Assembly (NCBI GenBank): GCA_963971535.1
Contig: OZ020589.1
Span: forward strand, 82,980,860-83,044,859
Direction: 5' to 3'
Source of the DNA: Notolepis coatsorum
Lineage: Eukaryota; Chordata; Actinopteri; Aulopiformes; Paralepididae
DNA: 64,000 nucleotides
Below the pieces are notes generated by a model that had not been told where the DNA came from, did not search any database, and worked only from the letters and a program-made list of their open reading frames with translations. Below, in pieces: positions 1 through 11,560 of the stretch (within the stretch, counting starts at the first letter, position 1; each line of letters opens with the position of its first letter). A program made the translations under genes and the position numbers.

Positions 1-933
1 AACCTCTCAAGCTGGCCCCAGGTGTGTCCCATCTTCTTGGCATCATCTTCCAAGTCTCTGCGCCAGGTGTTTCATGGTCGGCCTCTCTTTCTTTTCCCTT
101 GGGGGTTCCACCTGAGAGATTGTCTTGTGATGCTCAGGGATGGTTTACGGAGTGTATGGCCAATCCATCTCCAACGCCGTTGGAGAATCTCTTTCTCTGC
201 TGGCTGTTGTTGTGTTCGTTGCGACAGGTCTTTATTGCTGATGGTGTTAGGCCAGAGAATCTGGAGGATTCGGCGCAGACAGGTGTTTAGGAAAACTTGT
301 AGTTTATTGGTTGTTGTGACAGTGGTCCTCCAGGTCTCAGCGCCATAGAGTAGGACTGACTTCACGTTGGTGTTAAAGATCCTGATCTTGGTTGTGATGG
401 AAATGTCTCTTGAGCTCCAGATGTTTTTTAGTTGGAGAAAGGCTCCTCTGGCCTTGCCAATCCTGGCTCTCACATCAGCATCTGTTCCACCTTGCTTGTT
501 AACCATGCTGCCCAGGTAGGTGAAGTTGTCTACCTCTTCCAACGCTTCTCCTTCCAGAATGATGGGTGATGTGTTGTCAGAATTGATTCTCATGACCTTG
601 CTCTTCCCTCTGTGGATGTTAAGCCCAAGCCGAGTAGAGTTGTCAGCGATGGTACTGGTCTTTTCCTGCATCTGCTGCTCGGTGTGAGTGAGAAGGGCCA
701 GGTCATCTGCAAAGTCGAGGTCTTCTAACTGCGTCCATAATGTCCATTGTATGTTTCTTTTGTTTCTCTGCCGTGGATTGCTTCATGACCCAGTCTATTG
801 CCAGCAGGAACAGAAATGGTGACAACAAACAGCAACCTGCCATGCAATGAACAAAACACCTTTCAAGCTGTGTGTGTGTGTGTGTGCATGTGCGTGTGTC
901 TGACCACAGTCTAAGAAAGGTGTGTGCCGCCAA
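1..933 (-). mobile_element. Degraded non-LTR retrotransposon (LINE) reverse transcriptase, C-terminal half
   Basis: This is a broken LINE ORF2 piece read on the minus strand and running off the window edge. RT motif B is visible around 770-835 ([16 protein letters not shown]), and the catalytic FADD box lies at 702-713 ([10 protein letters not shown]). These two blocks are in different frames, so there is at least one frameshift between about 715 and 770. Downstream, 671-72 is open for 199 residues with the connector/thumb words [11 protein letters not shown] and LLYGAETW, then [13 protein letters not shown] and a basic KRKRGRP end. The AIDWVMK...LEDLDFADD pattern is typical of an endonuclease-bearing LINE common in fish and marine invertebrates; the clade (RTE- or I/Nimb-like) is not certain. 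No 3' tail is seen, so the copy is truncated or continues beyond base 1. Not expected to be functional. Confidence 0.85.
866..900. repeat. Short (TG)n microsatellite
   Basis: TG dinucleotide run with a few interruptions next to the LINE relic. Confidence 0.8.
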
Positions 934-2274
934 CTGACCTTTTCCTTGTGGGATGATGTCATCATTTATGAACCCTTTGGTTGCCGAAAACGTAGACCTA
1001 CGTTTGTGTCGTTATTTCTTTTATTCGCTATTGCCATTCATAATCCATCGAGGCACCTTGTGCAGGCTGTCCTGAATGTGTCTGAGATCTCAAACGGCCA
1101 ATTCCGCCGCCTAACGCCTTGCGGACGCTATTGCACTCCATTTGAAATTATGTGGCTTGGCGTCTGGGCCGTGGGGGCGGGGTCTGAACAGTTGGGCAAG
1201 ACAAGCGGTTACCACAGTTGCCTCGACGAGGCCCTCCCGCCCCGTTCATATTCATTGCTGGATTACGTTGGAAACATGATCGCAATGAGTATTTGGAATG
1301 GCGATCAGATAATTGGATTATTCTTTTTGCAGTACATCATAGACAAGGTAAGGGCTATATATTATCAATCTTGTGTTGATCCGATAATTTTTTCCCTGCG
1401 ATCGGGGCGTGTGTCTGTGTGTGTGTGTGCCGGTGTCCCGTTGGTGGCGATTGAAGCATAGAAACATGACCCCCCCCCCCCCCACGCTTTCTTGCATGCA
1501 TGAGGAAACATAATACAGATAATCTAGTGTTGATTTCAGATTGATCATTGATCCAGGCAAGACATGGGACGATTTATAGTGAAATGCAGATAAACACTGT
1601 TTTGGCTGTGTTCCCTGGCATTACACAGAATCGCTCTGGAACTATGCTCGTATTCACCACGGTATAAAACGGAAATGTATGGATGAAAAAATTATCTGTT
1701 TTTTGCATGTTGACCGGAAGAAACTCACTGACAAACGACGGTGTTATTAGATCCATATATTTAATATAGGTTTAGCACTGGAAAACACCGGCATTTATCC
1801 CATTGAACCAGTAGCGGCTGCTAGTTTTCTCTCCACTAGGGGCACTATACCAAAACATTTTGCAAACATGTACAGTACCACGCAACCGACTCATGGCAAG
1901 ACGTGAGCGATTCGACTCGCGCTCACGGCAATGAATCGGCTCTTATGAACGAGTCGCTCAGCTGTTACTACAACAACACACAACCAGTCAAATAAAGTAT
2001 AGTCTAATTCACAACTTGAAACACAATATATAAATAGAAAAGTTATAAACAAAACTCGCTCCGTCTCCAAACACACGCAGATCTCTCCTCTCTCTCCTTC
2101 TCTCTCTCACACACAGCGCGACGTGGAATCGATTCGTTAAACAATCAGACCTAGTATATGTAGTATTATATACCAAGAATAACTTCAGTATGAGTACAGG
2201 GCTGTACACATATTTTGCATATTGTTAAACGAGCCAAGGCTAGCTATTAAACTATCGATATGAATCGAAAATCT

Positions 2275-2405
2275 GGGACCCTGATGTAAACAAGACAAAC
2301 GTCTTCTCTGGTCTGCATCCCTTAACAATTGTGTGTATTGAGCCGTACTGTATTGTACCCATTCTGCAATCTGTTAATAAAGTTTTCATTCATTCATTCA
2401 TTCAA
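2275..2405 (+). mobile_element. 3' tail of the CR1/L2-group LINE seen at 11.6-13.2 kb
   Basis: From GGGACCCTGATGTAAACAAG to GTTAATAAAGTTTTCATTC, this stretch is nearly identical to the last 160 bases of the LINE ending at 13211. It ends in (ATTC)n where the long copy ends in (AATC)n. It is either a severely 5'-truncated LINE copy or a SINE borrowing that tail; no tRNA-like head is seen upstream. Confidence 0.75.
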
Positions 2406-2451
2406 ACATAGACGATATTGAACAAGCCATAATCCACGTATTTTCAATCCA

Positions 2452-2454
<3 letters not shown>

Positions 2455-2539
<85 letters not shown>

Positions 2540-2552
2540 CGTTAGCTGAGTG

Positions 2553-2608
<56 letters not shown>

Positions 2609-2635
2609 AGAGAGAGAGAGAGAGAGAGAGAAAGA
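2455..2635. repeat. (GA)n microsatellite
   Basis: About 180 bases of GA repeats with one interruption (GCGTTAGCTGAGTGGCTG near 2540-2556). Confidence 0.95.
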
Positions 2636-3561
2636 TCGCTAATCTACCTTGTTGTTGGCAGAAGGGCTTGTTGATAAAGTATATCCACTCCATGGCATTG
2701 TCCATCCAGCCTGTGTTGATGTCCATCCATTGTCCATGCATGTCCCTCCACACTGCATCCATAATATAGCTTGTTGTTGTTGTGAGTGCCTTTGTCCATG
2801 TCCGCCTCGAACAGCCTGCAAACTACCTGGTGTTCTATCGCCATGCTCTAAGACAAACTCTAACCTTAACCAACTTTGAAAGAGTGCCTAAGCCTAACCG
2901 TTGAAAGAACTCCAAGACACGCTCCAAGACAAATATCTGCATCACACAACACAACAACAGCATAAACTCACTTTGTTGAACTCATGTTGCAAACTGCGGT
3001 TACGGGAAAGTACCACGTCGGCCAATCAGAGAGCTTTTAGACGCTCGGCTGCTTGCTGAGGTCGCTTCAAACCAGCGCCCGAGTTCCATCATAATACATC
3101 ATATTCAACGCACATCGCGTGGCTGCGACGGATACAGCGATGAACCAGTGCACGGCGGGCACGCGCACTCCAGGCGCAATTGCGCCTAGCCCAGAGAGAA
3201 ATACGGCGAGGAGAAATGCCTGCGGCTACGGTAATGAAAAGGTCTATATCAGACAGAATTCGTCACTTCCTGTTCAGGAAAACTATTATTAATCTTTGTA
3301 AAATTAAGTTATATTGTGCATTGGAAACACAAACATACTTAAAATGAGTAAATATTATTCATTTTAAATATGTTTATATTATTTATAGGGCTATAAAACA
3401 AAAAACAAAAAGATAATTTGTCTTGTTCTACTCTCATATAACCAGGGGCCTGAGGGGGGCGGCGCCCGTGCGCCCCTAGTGGCGAGCCGCCACTGCATTG
3501 AACAGAGCGCTGGCACTCACGGCCCACAGCGCCCCCTGCTGAACGGCACTTGATGTGTTAA

Positions 3562-3964
3562 ACCGTTTGCCTTCACCTGAAAACACAACCGGGGCAAACT
3601 GTGGACTGCATTGGTACCGTATAGCCATATCTTCACCACCTGCCCCACAGACTCCATTCACTACCCTGCTATTTATATACTTACTGTTATATCCTCCATG
3701 CTGCTTCTCATGTGTTGTGCTTGTAGGTCATTCATCGTAGTTCTAGCTTTGACCATTAAAGCTTCCTTTCTATCAGTGAGACCTTTTTTGTGATATTGCA
3801 CTTTAGTACAATAAAACAAACAAAACAAACATTGGTATTACTTTGGTATTCTTAACCTCTATCTTCTGCACATGTGACATGTGACACTATCTGCATTCCA
3901 GCTTTGATTCCAACTCTCTAAATTCATGATGAAAACAGACTGAGTGAGTCATAAAGACACTGTC
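3562..3964. other. No recognised feature
   Basis: AT-rich sequence with only short open frames. No gene, RNA or repeat family was recognised. Confidence 0.5.
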
Positions 3965-4312
3965 GTCAACACCAACACCTTCATCACACCAACACATTCA
4001 TCAACACAGACCACAACACCTTCAAAACACCAACACATTCTTCAACACCGACCACAACACCTTCATCAACACAGACCACAACACCTTCATAAACACCGAC
4101 CACCACACCTTCATCAACACCGACCACAACACCTTCATCAACACCAACACATTCATCAAAACCATCAAAACCGACCACAACACCTTCATCAACACAGACC
4201 ACAACACCTTCATCAACACCGACCACAACACCTTCATCAACACCAACACATTCATCAACACCAACCACAACACCTTCATCAACACCGACCACAACACCTT
4301 CATCAACTTGTC
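3965..4312. repeat. 24-bp minisatellite
   Basis: Around fourteen tandem copies of a roughly 24-base unit (ACCTTCATCAACACCGACCA plus ACAAC). Because 24 is a multiple of three it stays open in several frames (HQHRPQHL-like peptides). This is repeat read-through, not a gene. Confidence 0.92.
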
Positions 4313-4500
4313 AAGTCTGGTTGTGGTCGCATAGCAACGCCATACAAAGAAAAGAGCGCACTAATGATTCTACGCTCCGCGCTTCTCCTAGTTCTGCCCA
4401 GCGATGCACCTTGCATCTTAAAGCAATGTGATCTGGCCCTTCATTTAAATCCCTGGTCAGGTTTCTGTCAGCCTTCAGGGGTACAAACAAGGATGTCAGA

Positions 4501-4659
<159 letters not shown>

Positions 4660-4740
4660 GAATAACCAGAGCATTTGACACATTGCCCATGGCCAATTAG
4701 GTTAACAGCTACAGTAGATCAGGGATCATTCATGTTTCAG

Positions 4741-4821
4741 TGGCAGAGAGAGAGAGAGAGAGTAGCAGGAGAGACGTTTCTACCCACACAGACTCTCTCT
4801 TTCTTTCTCTCTCTCTCACTG

Positions 4822-4910
<89 letters not shown>
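4741..4910. repeat. Compound GA / TC / TG microsatellite
   Basis: (GA)n at about 4745-4763, then TC-rich sequence at 4793-4818 followed by a pure (TG)n run to 4910. A looser TG-rich stretch follows at 5025-5130. Confidence 0.93.
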
Positions 4911-4912
<2 letters not shown>

Positions 4913-5024
4913 GTAGGCAGGTGAGGGAGTGGTAATCACTGTGAATATTAGATTTGGTCGACAGGGATGACAGCTTCTGAAATATTAAATACCACAGAGG
5001 GAACAGGAAATATGTCTGTGTGAA

Positions 5025-5130
5025 AGTGTGTGTGTGTGTGTGTGTGCATGCATGTGTCTGTGTATGTGCGTGTGTGTGAGCGTGCATGCGTCTGTGTGAG
5101 CACACGTGTCTGTATGTGTATGTGTGCGTT
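5025..5130. repeat. Imperfect TG-rich repeat
   Basis: GTGTGTGTGCATGCATGTGTCTGTG-type alternating purine-pyrimidine sequence. No gene. Confidence 0.8.
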
Positions 5131-5398
5131 TGTGATACTGTACAGTATATGTTAGTATAAGCTCACTGTGAGATAGAGTGACTATAGTATACACATTGAG
5201 AAGTACATCAATGACAGTAAACGTATTGCAAAATATCACAGTAAAGTGTAGCTTTTGATAACGCATGATACATACAATTATCTATTTAGCTTCCAACTAC
5301 GTGCACCAGCCTCCATATACCATACAAAGGAGAATGTGTCAGGATTGGGGGTGGGGGGGTGTAGCACACACACGCAGACACACACAAAAAGGGGAATC

Positions 5399-6346
5399 TT
5401 AACACATTCGGGGCCATTGGGATGCGTCTAATAAATCTCTAGAAGAGGACCAGCAAATGTAAACAGACTTGGGGCTGTTTGTAGAGCTAAATCTATACTT
5501 TATAGTATTGCTATCTGTCCATTCTCATTGTCAATTGGGACCATAAACCGTCCCTTCAAAATGGCTTAAAGAAAAAAAGAATTCATCAATACGTTCTCAT
5601 TTTATAGCGCCGTGAATATAAGCGTTATACGGCATTTGGGCTAGTATATTTCCTGGAAGGCTAGATAAAGGGCTAATAGCTACTAACTTTATATCCAATG
5701 GCATTTCCGTTATACATAAGCTACAGTTAAAACTCAAACTGCATATGATCGGCACGATCCTCAAGCATGTATGCATGAAAGGGGGGGGGGGGGCGGGGGA
5801 CGTTGTTTCTTATTATTGATTACCAATAACCGTGTTCGTCTAAGTAGCCACATACGCTGATCGTATCGTATCATAACAAGGCCCGATCAGCATGTAATTT
5901 ACGTGAAAAAGATCTTACCATGCGCCGGTTGGATCCCCCCGAGCATTTCCCCGTTATCGATCGCCATCTGGTAGATCAATATGTCCATTGGCTGATGATA
6001 AATCCCCTTATTGCATAGTGAAATCTGCGACCCAAAACGTAATCCAAGCTACAGGCTGCACATCCAGAATCCAGCTAACTGAAAACTCCATTGAAAGTCA
6101 AAAAAAATAATGCTCCGTTCAGCCACAGGGCACACTGCATTATCGCGATAGCGCCCCTAAGAGGATCTGGCCTGTAATACACTTTCTCGAATTCAAAGAG
6201 TAGGGTACATCTGCAGTGCAGCTCGGCGACCTTGAATAGGTTATTAAAATGGAATAAAAGCAAAAACAACTTTATATCCGTCCTTCTGTCCTTTAAGCAT
6301 GGATTCGAAAGCCGGATATATCCGTGCTTGGGCACCATTGTGTTAA
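5399..6346 (-). mobile_element. piggyBac-like non-autonomous element, copy B
   Basis: Bounded by TTAA at 5399-5402 and 6343-6346. The ends are inverted: TTAACACATTCGGGGCC on the left and the complement of GGCACCATTGTGTTAA on the right. The whole element is an inverted relative of copy D (34658-35694). Shared words include GGTTATTAAAATGGAATAAAAG, GCGATAGCGCCCCTAAGAGG and CGTTATCGATCGCCATCTGG. A G-run lies at about 5781-5792. It has no transposase; the family is assigned from the TTAA target and ends. Confidence 0.82.
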
Positions 6347-6689
6347 AGTTACCCCAGAGGGCTGTAGGAAACACAAAACACCAGTATAAAAAACCCAAAA
6401 TTCCACCACTGGCTAGCAGTTGAAAACAAACAAGAAACCAAAATCACTATATATAGAATCATGAGCTTGAGACACTCCTCTACTATTGAGGCACTGCACA
6501 CCTGACACCAATCAGGTTGCAATCAAGCCCACACACCTGCCTTGCCGCATGGCAATTAACGTTAGGTTATGTATATAACCAAGTTCTGTGAGTTATGGTG
6601 ACGCTCAGCATCATACAGCACTGTACTTCACTTCGTGCACGAGCACTGAATAAAAGATTCCACCATGACCGTGGTGCCTCAGAGGCTAG

Positions 6690-7245
6690 TGTACCCCGCC
6701 GAATCATCACCCTGTCACTCGTCACAACTACAGGTTGTGGAGCACGGGTGATCGTACACACTGCCAATACATCTGGGAGCAACGGAGCAAACATATCAGG
6801 GCACAAAACAGTAGGGCGATCCAAAACCTCAACACATGGCATAACTCTGCCACCAGCGATGTTATTACCCAACAAAAAGGTGACACCTCCCACTGGTAAT
6901 GATGGGCGCACGCCCACCTTGAACACCCCCTTTGCCAACCCGCAGGTTAAATGTATCTGATGGAGGGGCACCGACACAAAGCCCATGCCGATCCCCTGCA
7001 CCAACACACTAGAGCCAGTCGATGACTCATCACAAAATGGTAACATGTCTGATAGGATAAATGATTGTGCTGCCCCAGTATCCCGCAGTATGCGTACTGG
7101 ACGCTGGTCCAACTCACTGCCACTGAGCGAGACCAACCCGTCCGACATAAACGGATCGTAACTGGGACCTGGGACGTCACACACTGTCTGGACCAAACCA
7201 ACCGCTTTAGGTCGTCCATCTGTCTGAGACTGCTCCTTGCGTCTC
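6690..7245 (-). pseudogene. Aspartic protease region of the Gmr1-like element
   Basis: A retropepsin-like domain follows gag, with the active-site block ILRDTGAAQSFIL, flap-like region VLVQGIGMGFVSVPL and the FLLGNNIAGG block that corresponds to the conserved hydrophobic-Gly motif. It is fused downstream of the CCHC knuckle. Fossil sequence. Confidence 0.82.
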
Positions 7246-7249
7246 AGAA

Positions 7250-8544
7250 CAACACAGTCACTTATTACGTGGCCCACTTGATGACAGTAAAAACACTCCC
7301 GCTCCTCCTTGTAGCGGGGAGATACTGAGCGGGGCGGACTAGTCTGTCCAACATAGCCACTGCGGTGGATCTGCGGCGGACTAACATGTGACCTAGCTGG
7401 AGTGTGAGCAGAGGGATAAAAGGTCCTACCCTCATGTCGGAGAGTACCAAAAGTTGGTCAGCACAAACTCGTCAGAGAGCACTGCAGCCTGAGCTAACGT
7501 ACCCACTTTTTGCTCATTCAAATATGTAGCCAAACGGTCAGACAGACTACCTTTAAACTCCTCCAGCAACAGTAACTCAGACAGTGAATTAAAATCAGAC
7601 ACGTCACTCGCCTTACACCACCGAAAAAATAGAGACTCCTTATCACGAGGGAACGCCACAAAAGTACTGCCAGGTAACTTTCTGTGAGCTTGGAATTTTT
7701 GCCGATATGCCTCCGGCACTAACTCGTATGCTCGAAGTACAGCCGTCTTGATTACGTCATAAGACAAACTGTCAGTCAGAGGGAGGGCAGACAAAATTTC
7801 CTGGGCTTTTCCCGTTAGCTTACATTGCAGTAAGAGAGCCCAGACCTCTTTAGGCCACTTTAAAGATGTAGCCACCCGCTCAAACGCATTAAAATATGAG
7901 TCTACCTCCGCCTCACGAAATTGAGGTACAAGAGAAATTAGTCTACTCACATCGTAAGCCCCCACCGCCGTGGAAGAGGGTTGAGCAGGACTCCCAATTT
8001 TAGCCGCTTCAAGCTCCAGCTGCTTCATCTTTATTTCAGCGTCTATCCGGTGGCTGTCAGCGTCTAGCCGGCGATTTGAGACCTCAGCCTCCAGCTCCAT
8101 TCTCCTAACAGCTAACCTGTATTCCCTCTCCTTCTCCTTTTCCTCAAACTGCAACCGTGCCAAACTCAATTGTAGACTGGCCTCTTCAGTACTCCCACTA
8201 GGGAAAGGTGAAGCATGTCTGGGCACTGGAGACGTGACACCCGAAAGGGGAGGCTTATCCTCTACCCCGTCCTTAACCGGGTCTACCACCGGAGGTACCT
8301 CTCCCTCCCGCTCCTCGTCTGAGACTGGAGGGGAAGAAATAAAAGATGCCCCCTCACCCATACCGAGCACCTTTTTCCACACTAATATGCGCACCACCTC
8401 TTCTCTCAGGTCAGCCTTAGCCAAACTTTTAGCAAGGGTGACCTAAAAATGCGAGGCGATAGCGCATAAGTCCTCCTTCCTACATTGATCCAAACGATCA
8501 ACCGAGGGATCAAGTAGAAACTCCTCCACCTCAAAAGACGACAT
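7250..8544 (-). pseudogene. Gag region of the Gmr1-like element (SCAN-like capsid, CCHC)
   Basis: It starts near MSSFEVEEFLLDPSVDRL (about 8544). A Pro/Glu-rich section and a long charged coiled-coil-like helix follow, then the SCAN-related capsid fold (FNAFERVATSLKWPKEVW, LPGSTFVAF, RWCKASDVSDF) and a nucleocapsid CX2CX4HX4C knuckle. In vertebrates the SCAN domain of zinc-finger proteins derives from this type of gag. Part of a fossil element; no host function is implied. Confidence 0.8.
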
Positions 8545-8676
8545 GCCTACCCCGACACCAGTGCAAACACACCCCAAAACACACTGAACAAACTACCACC
8601 CAAAACCTAAACCAAACAACGTGCCCACCGCACACCAACACCAACTGTCCGTCGCCCACTAACGAGCCCCCATTTA

Positions 8677-9476
8677 TGTTACGTACCCCCGTGGGGAGAC
8701 GCAACACAAGGCCACAGACAGGGTAGGTGAGGGTGCAGTGACACAAAACACCAGAGACAGATTGAAATAAATAATAATATTTATTTCACAAATGAGGATC
8801 AGCAACACAGAGAGCAAAGAGGACCTACCAGTGAGCACCAAATCAAATATTAAAAGGAAACAAAAACCCACCCCCCCCCTTTACAGGCGCGGACGCCCCA
8901 AAGTACAGGTGGTGGTGCTCACTCTAAAGCTGGTGTCTTTAACAGTAGTTCTCCTACGTGATACAGAATGTAGACCCAGGGTATCTTCCTGCCCTCAATG
9001 TCCCTGTGTGCGAAACAAAAGATTAATAACAAGAAAACAATCACCATAGGCTGGGTGACAAACAAATATACAAGGGATTAAGGTTAAACAGAAATGTACT
9101 ACAAACACCAAAAGACACAAGGATTCCAATAAAGAACTATCCACCAAATAGTTCTTACTCAAAAGTAGCTCTACCTACAAAAGCACAGAGACATAGTTAC
9201 CACCAACACAGACCAAACGAACCAGGGAGCTAACTAACACTGAAACAAAAAGGGTATATGAAGGGAGAGTGGATGTTGATTGCAGAACGAGTCTCAGCTG
9301 CCGCTGCACCGGGGTGAGTTGCTGATTGACCAGCTGCTGCTGCAACTGGGAACCTGAGAGTGGGATATGTAGACACAAGAGGGAGACAAGACAACAACAA
9401 ACAAAACATGCCTATATATACAACATAAGATACATTACTCCCTCTATATACATACATAAGGACACCGTCCGTAACA
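8677..9476 (-). repeat. LTR of the Gmr1-like element
   Basis: An 800-bp segment with inverted TGTTACG/CGTAACA ends. Gag lies immediately inside and element A sequence immediately outside. Only one LTR copy is in the window. Confidence 0.75.
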
Positions 9477-9679
9477 ATGTACCTTTACATCCCAGCATTC
9501 GTCTGGCCACACCCCTTCATAAGCAGGTGTGTGGTCACCTACTCGCTTCCTTCCCAAACTTTCACCACAAGGCGAGATCAAGGGCCGCAGCGGTGTCTGA
9601 TGCTGAGCGTCACCATAACTCACAGAACTTGGTTATATACATAACCTTACGTTCTGTTTCGTTATGGATCTCGCTCAGC

Positions 9680-11150
9680 ATCATACTGCACAAGGGAGGC
9701 AGAGCGAGAGCCATAGCCCGACAAATGTACCCCGCTGAGGCCCCCCACAACCATCAGACCGGGGAGGACCGAGCCCCCCCGACCCTGCCTAATGGAGGAT
9801 ACCCCCCCTATTGGAGGCTTACGGGAGGGAGACGGATCCGACCGTGCAAAGAGGAACTCAAGCAACTCAACGCACAGGGTGAGCAGACCGTGGCTTGACC
9901 CCACGACTACACACACGCACAACCCGCATGCCACCAGGAAACGAACGGAAGGAACAACCTTGTTACTGCCCCCAAAATCACGGGGTCAAGAGCAAACCCA
10001 ACCCTGTGGCAAGGCTGTAGCAGCGGAGCGCGAAGGAAGACCCAGACCCACTGAAGGGACTGGATCCCCTGGAAAAAGGGGGCCCGGAGAGGTCAATGAC
10101 GCCAGGCATCAAGACCCCACCAGGTGGTCACTTAGTGACACCGCCCCCCACATCGCCAGCGTATTCGGATAAGGCCCCTCCAAGAGCGGGCCCTTTCCCC
10201 CCAAAAGCACACCGCCTGGCACACTGACCCTGCAGAACAGGCAGTCAGCATGGCTGTAAGCACTCAAAAAGGTTAACCAATGGAAGCAGGCAGCGCACCG
10301 GGGAAACCAGGCAGCAGGCTGTAACCTGAGCCTGGAGCACTGCGGACGAGACAGGCGCCAAAGGAGTCAGCTGAAAACAGCCCCCCCGGCGGAAGGGGCG
10401 TATGCTGGCGTTGTGGATCACCATGACAAAGCCTCCATCAAAAAAAACCCACCCAGAGGGGTCGAGGCAGAGAAGGCTGACATGATTGGCAGACGTCATG
10501 AACGTGCAGGGGCACACTCAACCGGGCAACCCGGGAGTTGACACTGCTCCAACATACCAGGGAATCAACTACCCTCTCGGTACAGACGGTGGTTGTTCCT
10601 ATAACCCCTCAAGAAAAAAGGGTTATCCCAGGCCTACGGTATCAACAAAACTTTACTTCGGACCGGGCCCGGCGGCTCGGGAAGCACACAGTGTTACCAG
10701 AGGAGGTCCAGAAGACCACCCCAACAGCCCCCTCTTCGCCATGCGTGAGAGAGGAGCGAAGAAAGGAGAACCAGCCCCTTATGATAGTGCCAGGTACAAA
10801 AGAGTACCCAACAAGGGTCTCCATAACGCCTAACCCTGTGACACCCGGGCCGACCCGGCATTTTTCCCCCTGAAAAAAGCCCAAGTCCCTCAGGGTACCA
10901 GAACAGCAGATCTGCATCCCCGGCGGACAACGGGTTAACTGACCTGGACCAGCGTGACCAGAACCAGTCCTGTGCCCTAACCACGCCGACATGCCTACTC
11001 CAGGAGAAGGGGCAGATATGCGTGTTGATCTAAAACATAAAAAGAGGGCGCCACCCAGACGGGCCGGTTTGAACCGTGCTCGGTGGCCCACCCCAAGGGC
11101 GTGAGACCCCTCTACCTATGTTCTGATCCATTCCGTTAACATCCCCCAGA
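9680..11150. other. C-rich interior of element B, no recognised gene
   Basis: Strongly C/G-skewed sequence with many CCCCC runs and open frames on both strands (10486-10833 plus; 10642-11091 minus) that show no recognisable domain and proline/arginine-biased composition. Probably a non-coding transposon interior. Confidence 0.5.
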
Positions 11151-11560
11151 TATGAACGAGAATTCATCGAGACAACCTAGTAAACTGGCGCTCGGAAGAG
11201 ACAAAACTCCATCCCAGTTGCCCTATAAAAACGCTGTTTTAATAACAAGCAACCAAGGCGCACTTAGCTCCTGCGTGATTCCCATCAGAAACACCCAGAG
11301 CCAGCACTTACATACGCGTCGAGACCCAAACACATCAATGGATAGTCTAGCAAGACACCAAACATTGTTCCTCCAAGTCGCCTGGGAGAACGACAAGGAG
11401 CCGTCGTGCTTCATGTTCCTTCCTCTTTTTATTCAAAAAAGAAAGAAACACAGACTGACATGAATCCCACGTGACGCAGCTGAGGGTAAATTTTTTTAAC
11501 ATTTTTACATCCCACCACAGGGAGGAGACGGAAATCCCCAGAGAGACTTCCCACGCGAGC

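Larger units (their letters stand above)
1809..3495. mobile_element. hAT-type non-autonomous element with 8-bp target duplication
   Basis: Terminal inverted repeats CAGTAGCGGCT...CCACTAGGGGC at 1809 and GCCCCTAGTGGCGAGCCGCCACTG ending at 3495 are flanked by the perfect 8-bp repeat CATTGAAC (1801-1808 and 3496-3503), the hAT signature. No transposase is present. It holds a LINE 3' tail (2275-2405) and a long GA microsatellite (2455-2635), so it is itself a host for later events. It interrupts piggyBac-like copy A. Confidence 0.85.
968..3561 (+). mobile_element. piggyBac-like non-autonomous element, copy A (diverged, split by a hAT)
   Basis: The left end (AACCCTTTGGTTGCCGAAAACG from about 973) aligns with the left end of the complete copy at 30832 (CACTTTGAATGCCCAAAACG). 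The right end, CAGCGCCCCCTGCTGAACGG followed by TTAA at 3558-3561, matches the right end of that copy (GCGCCCCCTGCTGGCACTGA then TTAA). Shared internal words include TTTGGAATGGCGATCAG near 1290 and TATAAAACGGAAATG near 1662. After removing the 1.7-kb hAT insertion (1809-3495) the element is about 0.9 kb, the length of the complete copy. The left TTAA is mutated. It encodes no transposase. Confidence 0.65.
6668..9476 (-). mobile_element. Partial Ty3/gypsy (Gmr1-like, SCAN-type gag) LTR element
   Basis: A fossil LTR retrotransposon on the minus strand inserted in element A. Parts, 5' to 3': one LTR (8677-9476, 800 bp, TGTTACG...CGTAACA); a primer-site-like TGGGGGCTCG just inside; gag from about 8544; a CCHC knuckle (CFYCHQVGHVISDC, about 7250-7300); and an aspartic protease region ending at the edge. 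RT, RNase H, integrase and a second LTR are absent, so this is a fragment and not an active element. The gag contains a charged helical segment (EKEKEREYRLAVRRMELEAE) followed by a SCAN-like capsid domain (YELVPEAYRQKF), which is characteristic of Gmr1-like vertebrate elements. It looks clearly older than the gypsy element at 22.6 kb. Confidence 0.85.
6558..9650. mobile_element. Long-TIR DNA transposon copy (element A), split by a Ty3/gypsy fragment
   Basis: The left end begins with the palindromic 16-mer GGTTATGTATATAACC followed by AAGTTCTGTGAGTTATGG and CGCTCAGCATCATAC. The right end (9593-9650) is its inverted copy, ending CAGAACTTGGTTATATACATAACC. Between them lie about 107 bases on the left and 170 on the right that are continuous in the uninterrupted relative at 27.96-28.15 kb, which defines the inserted segment as 6668-9476. 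The superfamily is not assigned and no transposase is seen. Confidence 0.72.

Noticed and set aside
922-1461. 179-residue plus-strand frame
   Set aside because: It lies across piggyBac-like copy A, has no domain, and equivalent sequence in the other copies is not open.
10642-11091. 149-residue minus-strand frame in element B
   Set aside because: Proline/glycine-biased composition from C-rich DNA, overlapping frames on both strands, no domain.
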